Below the pieces are notes generated by a model. That model saw nothing but the letters and a program-made list of their open reading frames with translations. It was not told the origin of the DNA and did not search any database. Positions 60,721 through 64,000 of a stretch of DNA of 64,000 bases are shown here, one piece after another. The position numbers were made by a program, and so were the translations under genes. This DNA is from Salinibacterium hongtaonis (lineage in GTDB: Bacteria; Actinomycetota; Actinomycetes; Actinomycetales; Microbacteriaceae): the NCBI RefSeq assembly GCF_003065485.1, contig NZ_CP026951.1:682001-746000 (forward strand), written 5' to 3'. The stretch's first letter is position 1. The number at the start of each line of letters is the position of its first letter.

Positions 60721-61458
60721 ATGATTCGATTTGATCAGGTAACTAAGCTCTACGCCGGCACCACGAGGCCCGCCCTCAACTCGGTGACCCTCGAAATTCA
60801 GCGGGGGGAGTTCGTATTTCTTGTCGGCGCATCCGGCAGCGGCAAGTCGAGCTTTTTGCGCCTCATCCTTAAAGAGGAGAACCCGACCAAGGGCGAGATT
60901 CACGTTCTCGGACACAACGTCGGCCGGCTCTCGAGCCGCAAGGTTCCCTACTTTCGCCGCAATCTCGGTGTGGTCTTTCAGGACTTCCGACTTTTGCCCC
61001 AGAAGACGGTGTTCGACAACGTCGCCTTCTCGCTTCAGGTGATTGGCAAGTCGAAGGGCTTCATCCAGGAGGCCGTCCCCGACGTACTCAAGATGGTCGG
61101 TCTGGCGGGCAAGACCAGTCGCTACCCACACGAACTTTCTGGTGGCGAGCAGCAGCGCGTCGCCATTGCGCGCGCTATCGTCAACCGGCCCGCCCTTCTG
61201 CTCGCTGACGAGCCGACAGGAAACCTCGACCCCGCGACCAGCGCGGGCATCATGACTCTTCTTGAGCGCATCAGCCAGAGCGGAACCACCGTGATCATGG
61301 CAACCCACGATGCCGGAATCGTGGATCAGATGAAGCGCCGCGTTATTGAGCTTGTCGGCGGGCAGATCGTGCGCGACGAGCGCCAGGGTGGATACCTCAC
61401 CCAGGCAATCCCGGTGCAGAAAACGGCGCAGGCCTCGAACCAGGGGGAATCGCTGTGA
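60721..61458 (+). CDS. ftsE: Cell-division ABC ATPase FtsE
   Basis: A 245-residue ATPase, with Walker A ([13 protein letters not shown]), signature [14 protein letters not shown] and Walker B ([12 protein letters not shown]). FtsEX activates peptidoglycan hydrolases (RipC in mycobacteria) at division. FtsX follows with a 4-bp overlap (GTGA). TAGGCT precedes the ATG by 9 nt. Confidence 0.95.
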   Translation: MIRFDQVTKLYAGTTRPALNSVTLEIQRGEFVFLVGASGSGKSSFLRLILKEENPTKGEIHVLGHNVGRLSSRKVPYFRRNLGVVFQDFRLLPQKTVFDNVAFSLQVIGKSKGFIQEAVPDVLKMVGLAGKTSRYPHELSGGEQQRVAIARAIVNRPALLLADEPTGNLDPATSAGIMTLLERISQSGTTVIMATHDAGIVDQMKRRVIELVGGQIVRDERQGGYLTQAIPVQKTAQASNQGESL

Positions 61459-62366
61459 GATTTGGTTTGATCATGTCGGAGGTGGGCCAGGGCCTTCGTC
61501 GCAACTTCTCGATGGTGGTTTCCGTTGTTCTGGTTACCTTCATCTCCTTGACCTTCGTGGGCACAGCCATCCTGCTTCAGATGCAGATCGGCGAAATGAA
61601 GGGCTATTGGTACGACCGCGCCCAGGTTGCGGTCTATATGTGCACGTCGACCACCGCATCCGCTGCCTGCAATCTCACCGAAGCGTCGCAGGAGCAGAAG
61701 GATGCGGTAGCCGCCAAGCTTGAATCGGCAGAGCTCGCCCCCCTCGTCTCGCACGTTGAGTTCGAGACGCATGAAGAGGCCTACGACAAGTACATCGAGT
61801 TCACCGATTCTGCCGAATCAAACTTCATCACTCCGGAGTTCTTGCCCGAGACCTTTTGGGTGAACATGGTCGACCCCACCCAGTCGGATGTGCTCATCGA
61901 GACCATCTCGGGCATGCCCGGTGTCGACGAGGTCGCCGATCAGCGCAAGTATCTCGACCCGATCTTCGACGCACTCAACGCGGCGAGTTACACGGCCATC
62001 GGAATCGCAGCCCTCATGCTCGTGGCCGCTGTGCTGCTGATTGCCACGACGATCCGCCTCAGCGCCTTTAGCCGACGGCGAGAGCTGGGGATCATGAGGC
62101 TCGTTGGTGCATCGAACCGGTTCATTCAAACCCCGTTTATTCTCGAGGGCGTGATCGCCGCGGTGATCGGCGCCGTCATGGCCGGGGTTGCCACGGTGGC
62201 TGTCGTGCAGTTCTTTGTTCAGGGGTACCTGGCAGACCTCATGGCGTCGACGTCATTCGTCGGAATCGCGGAGGCCCTCGTGGTTGCGCCGATCCTGCTG
62301 GTGGTAGGTATTGTGCTCGCCGGAATCTCGGCGAATGTGGCGATCAGCCGCTACCTCAAGGTTTAA
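61455..62366 (+). CDS. ftsX: Cell-division membrane protein FtsX
   Basis: A 303-residue permease-like protein. It has a helix near residues 24-45, a large extracellular domain (about 50-170) with Cys residues ([14 protein letters not shown]), and three C-terminal helices (190-300). [26 protein letters not shown] is the FtsX motif. It transmits FtsE ATPase activity to hydrolases outside the cell. Confidence 0.95.
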   Translation: MRFGLIMSEVGQGLRRNFSMVVSVVLVTFISLTFVGTAILLQMQIGEMKGYWYDRAQVAVYMCTSTTASAACNLTEASQEQKDAVAAKLESAELAPLVSHVEFETHEEAYDKYIEFTDSAESNFITPEFLPETFWVNMVDPTQSDVLIETISGMPGVDEVADQRKYLDPIFDALNAASYTAIGIAALMLVAAVLLIATTIRLSAFSRRRELGIMRLVGASNRFIQTPFILEGVIAAVIGAVMAGVATVAVVQFFVQGYLADLMASTSFVGIAEALVVAPILLVVGIVLAGISANVAISRYLKV

Positions 62367-62472
62367 CCCGGCGTTCCTTGCACCATGACGATGATTCGTC
62401 ACCACGCGTGCAGGGCAGCCGTTAGACTGATGGGCTGCCCGTGCTCGCGGGCTCAGAGTTTTGGAGAGAATC

Positions 62473-62952
62473 GTGCCCAGGGAGACCGGCCAGAAGGTCG
62501 TCGCGACTAACCGAAAGGCGCGCCACGACTACCTCATCGAGGATACGTATGAGGCTGGTCTCGTGCTTTCGGGCACCGAGGTCAAGTCCCTGCGCGCTGG
62601 CCGGGCAAGCCTGGTCGATGGCTACGCCTTCATCGACGACCACGGGGAGGCGTGGCTGGATGCCGTGCATATTCCGGAGTACAAGGGCGGAAGCTGGACC
62701 AATCACCCGCCTCGCCGCAAGCGCAAGTTGCTGCTGCACAAGGCACAGATCGTAAAGATCCATAACAAGGTGAAACAGGGTGGTTACACACTCGTTCCGC
62801 TGTCGATCTACTTCAGCAACGGCCGGGCCAAGGTTGACCTCGCGGTGGCCAAGGGCAAGCGCGAGTACGACAAGCGCCAGACGCTCCGTGAACGTCAAGA
62901 TAATCGCGAGGCCGACCGCGCGATGTCTGCTCGCAAGCATCTCGGCGAGTAG
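62473..62952 (+). CDS. smpB: SsrA-binding protein SmpB
   Basis: A 159-residue RNA-binding protein that brings tmRNA to stalled ribosomes. It shows [20 protein letters not shown] and [21 protein letters not shown] (key parts) and the basic C-terminal tail [20 protein letters not shown]. The GTG at 62473 has GGAGAG 6 nt upstream. A TAGACT box (62423-62428) lies within a hairpin loop (62413-62420 with 62432-62439). ssrA follows. Confidence 0.96.
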   Translation: MPRETGQKVVATNRKARHDYLIEDTYEAGLVLSGTEVKSLRAGRASLVDGYAFIDDHGEAWLDAVHIPEYKGGSWTNHPPRRKRKLLLHKAQIVKIHNKVKQGGYTLVPLSIYFSNGRAKVDLAVAKGKREYDKRQTLRERQDNREADRAMSARKHLGE

Positions 62953-63111
62953 CGGCAGCGTTCGCGCGACGACAGCGCGAGGTTAGCGCGTGATGTAGCG
63001 CTCGATGTAGCGCGGATGCGCTGCGCCGGGTAGTATTGACTGCTGCGCTCATGGAGCGCAGATTGACAACTCAACAGCGCGCGACAGTACCAACTCTTCA
63101 CGAGTGAACAT

Positions 63112-63485
63112 GGGGATGATCGGTTTCGACATTGCCTGCGCAATTGTGAGAAGCGGGTCGAGGATGCAGGCTTATCTCGTTAACGATGTCTGCAAACTAT
63201 AAGTGCCAATAAATCACGCACTGACTTCGCCCTCGCTGCCTAAGCGAGCGCACTAAAAAGTCCGTCAGCCCGGGGATGCTCTCTACCCGGATCCTGACGT
63301 CATCTAGAGAGATTGCTCCGTAGTTACGCCTGAGGGCTACGGGGGACTTGCACTCTGGCTGGGCTCGTCGGTTTAGCCGCCAGTGGCAAATTCCGGAGCC
63401 GAGTAGAACGCTTTCGCTGGATACACCCGTAGAAGGCACATGACCACAGCAGTGGACCGGGGTTCAATTCCCCGCATCTCCACCA
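63112..63485 (+). ncRNA. ssrA: tmRNA (transfer-messenger RNA)
   Basis: A 374-nt RNA. The ends form the tRNA-like domain: GGGGATG (63112-63118) pairs with CATCTCC (63475-63481), and CCA is encoded at 63483-63485. The T-arm GGTTCAATTCC is present. The tag frame starts at 63205 and encodes ANKSRTDFALAA before TAA at 63241-63243. The tag ends in the protease signal ALAA. It works with SmpB, encoded 159 bp upstream. Confidence 0.96.
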
Positions 63486-63597
63486 TGGGGTGCTGTCGCG
63501 CGTTGTTGTTTATTGTCAGAGTCGTCCCTTGCGCGGATGCTTTACCGTGCCGGAGAAAGCCGTGGCGATGTCGGCGGGGCTGGGAAGAATGGGTGTC

Positions 63598-64000
63598 ATG
63601 ACCGACCGAACGTGGCGCCGAAACGTTGCCCTCTTTCTCTCGGGCCAAACGGTCTCCCTTTTTGGCTCGATGCTCGTGCAGTATGCCGTGATGTGGCATC
63701 TGACGCTCGAAACGAAGTCGGGTGTCGTCATGGCGCTCGCGGCGGTGTTCGGGTTTTTGCCTCAGGCGATCATGTCCATCTTCGGCGGAGTGTGGGCCGA
63801 CCGTGTGAACCGCAAGATGCTCATCATTCTGGCGGACGCCACAATTGCGCTGACCACGCTGGCTCTAGCGCTTCTCATGATGTTCGGCATCTACGACCTG
63901 TGGCTGATCTTTCTGACCCTGGCTATTCGGTCGACGGGGGCCGGAATCCAGATGCCCGCAGTATCGGCACTCATTCCGCAGATCACACCGCAAGACCAGC
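63598..64000 (+). CDS. MFS transporter, N-terminal part
   Basis: The frame begins at ATG 63598 (GGGAAG upstream) and runs to the end of the window. The visible 134 residues contain four membrane helices and GGVWADRVNRKMLIIL, the MFS cytoplasmic motif A. It resembles MFS exporters of the MefA/enterobactin-exporter type. The substrate is unknown because the C-terminal part is missing. Confidence 0.85.
   Translation, partial: MTDRTWRRNVALFLSGQTVSLFGSMLVQYAVMWHLTLETKSGVVMALAAVFGFLPQAIMSIFGGVWADRVNRKMLIILADATIALTTLALALLMMFGIYDLWLIFLTLAIRSTGAGIQMPAVSALIPQITPQDQ

Overview
The window is a chromosomal segment of a high-GC actinobacterium, most likely of the family Microbacteriaceae. The evidence is the gene order (prfB, ftsE, ftsX, smpB, ssrA; rph, rdgB; aceB and aceA divergent from a RamB-type regulator), small actinobacterial families (DUF3039, UPF0182, TadE-like pilins), many GTG starts with 1-4 bp translational overlaps, and several genes with a TANNNT box 5-7 nt before the start codon and no Shine-Dalgarno, which suggests leaderless mRNAs. 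No genus can be fixed from the sequence alone.

Layout. 1-9.7 kb: the end of a UPF0182 membrane protein, initiator tRNA-Met, a DUF1232 protein, a sortase-anchored protein with four Ig-like repeats, a nitrilase-family hydrolase, a two-component pair whose response regulator is fused to a PIG-L/LmbE deacetylase, an aminotransferase and an HtrA-type protease. 9.7-18.4 kb: genes for a phosphodiester-linked surface polymer (two GT2 glycosyltransferases, a CDP-alcohol phosphotransferase, a CDP-glycerol glycerophosphotransferase-like protein, a TagGH-type exporter and a LicC-like nucleotidyltransferase) with an NDH-2 and an unknown protein between them. 18.6-22 kb: an ABC transporter with a Glu-Pro-rich tail, DUF3039 and a GntR/YtrA regulator. 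22-27 kb: the glyoxylate shunt (aceB, aceA) and its probable regulator ramB. 27-38.8 kb: pncB, a MurL/MurD2-like pair, rph, rdgB, a manganese importer with its DtxR-family repressor, a HEAT-repeat protein, DedA, tRNA-Leu, a drug exporter and two small proteins.

38.9-55 kb is a Tad/Flp pilus locus whose first gene, cpaF/tadA, is cut in two by an 11.4-kb serine-integrase island (about 39,220-50,658). The halves carry the same 7-bp sequence at the breakpoints, and joining them restores an uninterrupted reading frame through a typical CpaF motif, so the element looks precisely inserted and possibly still excisable. The island carries a BsuBI/PstI-type restriction-modification pair, a DUF3883 and DUF4145 gene pair that may be a second defence module, small phage-like genes including one resembling a P27 terminase small subunit, three larger unknown genes, a repeat-rich noncoding region and the integrase. 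It has no structural phage genes, so it resembles a phage satellite or defence island. After it come tadB, tadC and small pilin or TadE/G-like genes.

55-64 kb: a TetR regulator, acyl-CoA dehydrogenase, prfB, a long heptad-repeat membrane protein, ftsEX, smpB, tmRNA and the start of an MFS transporter.

The strongest leads are the cpaF-splitting island, the apparent replacement of glutamate racemase by MurL and MurD2 beside rph-rdgB, and the response regulator-PIG-L fusion.
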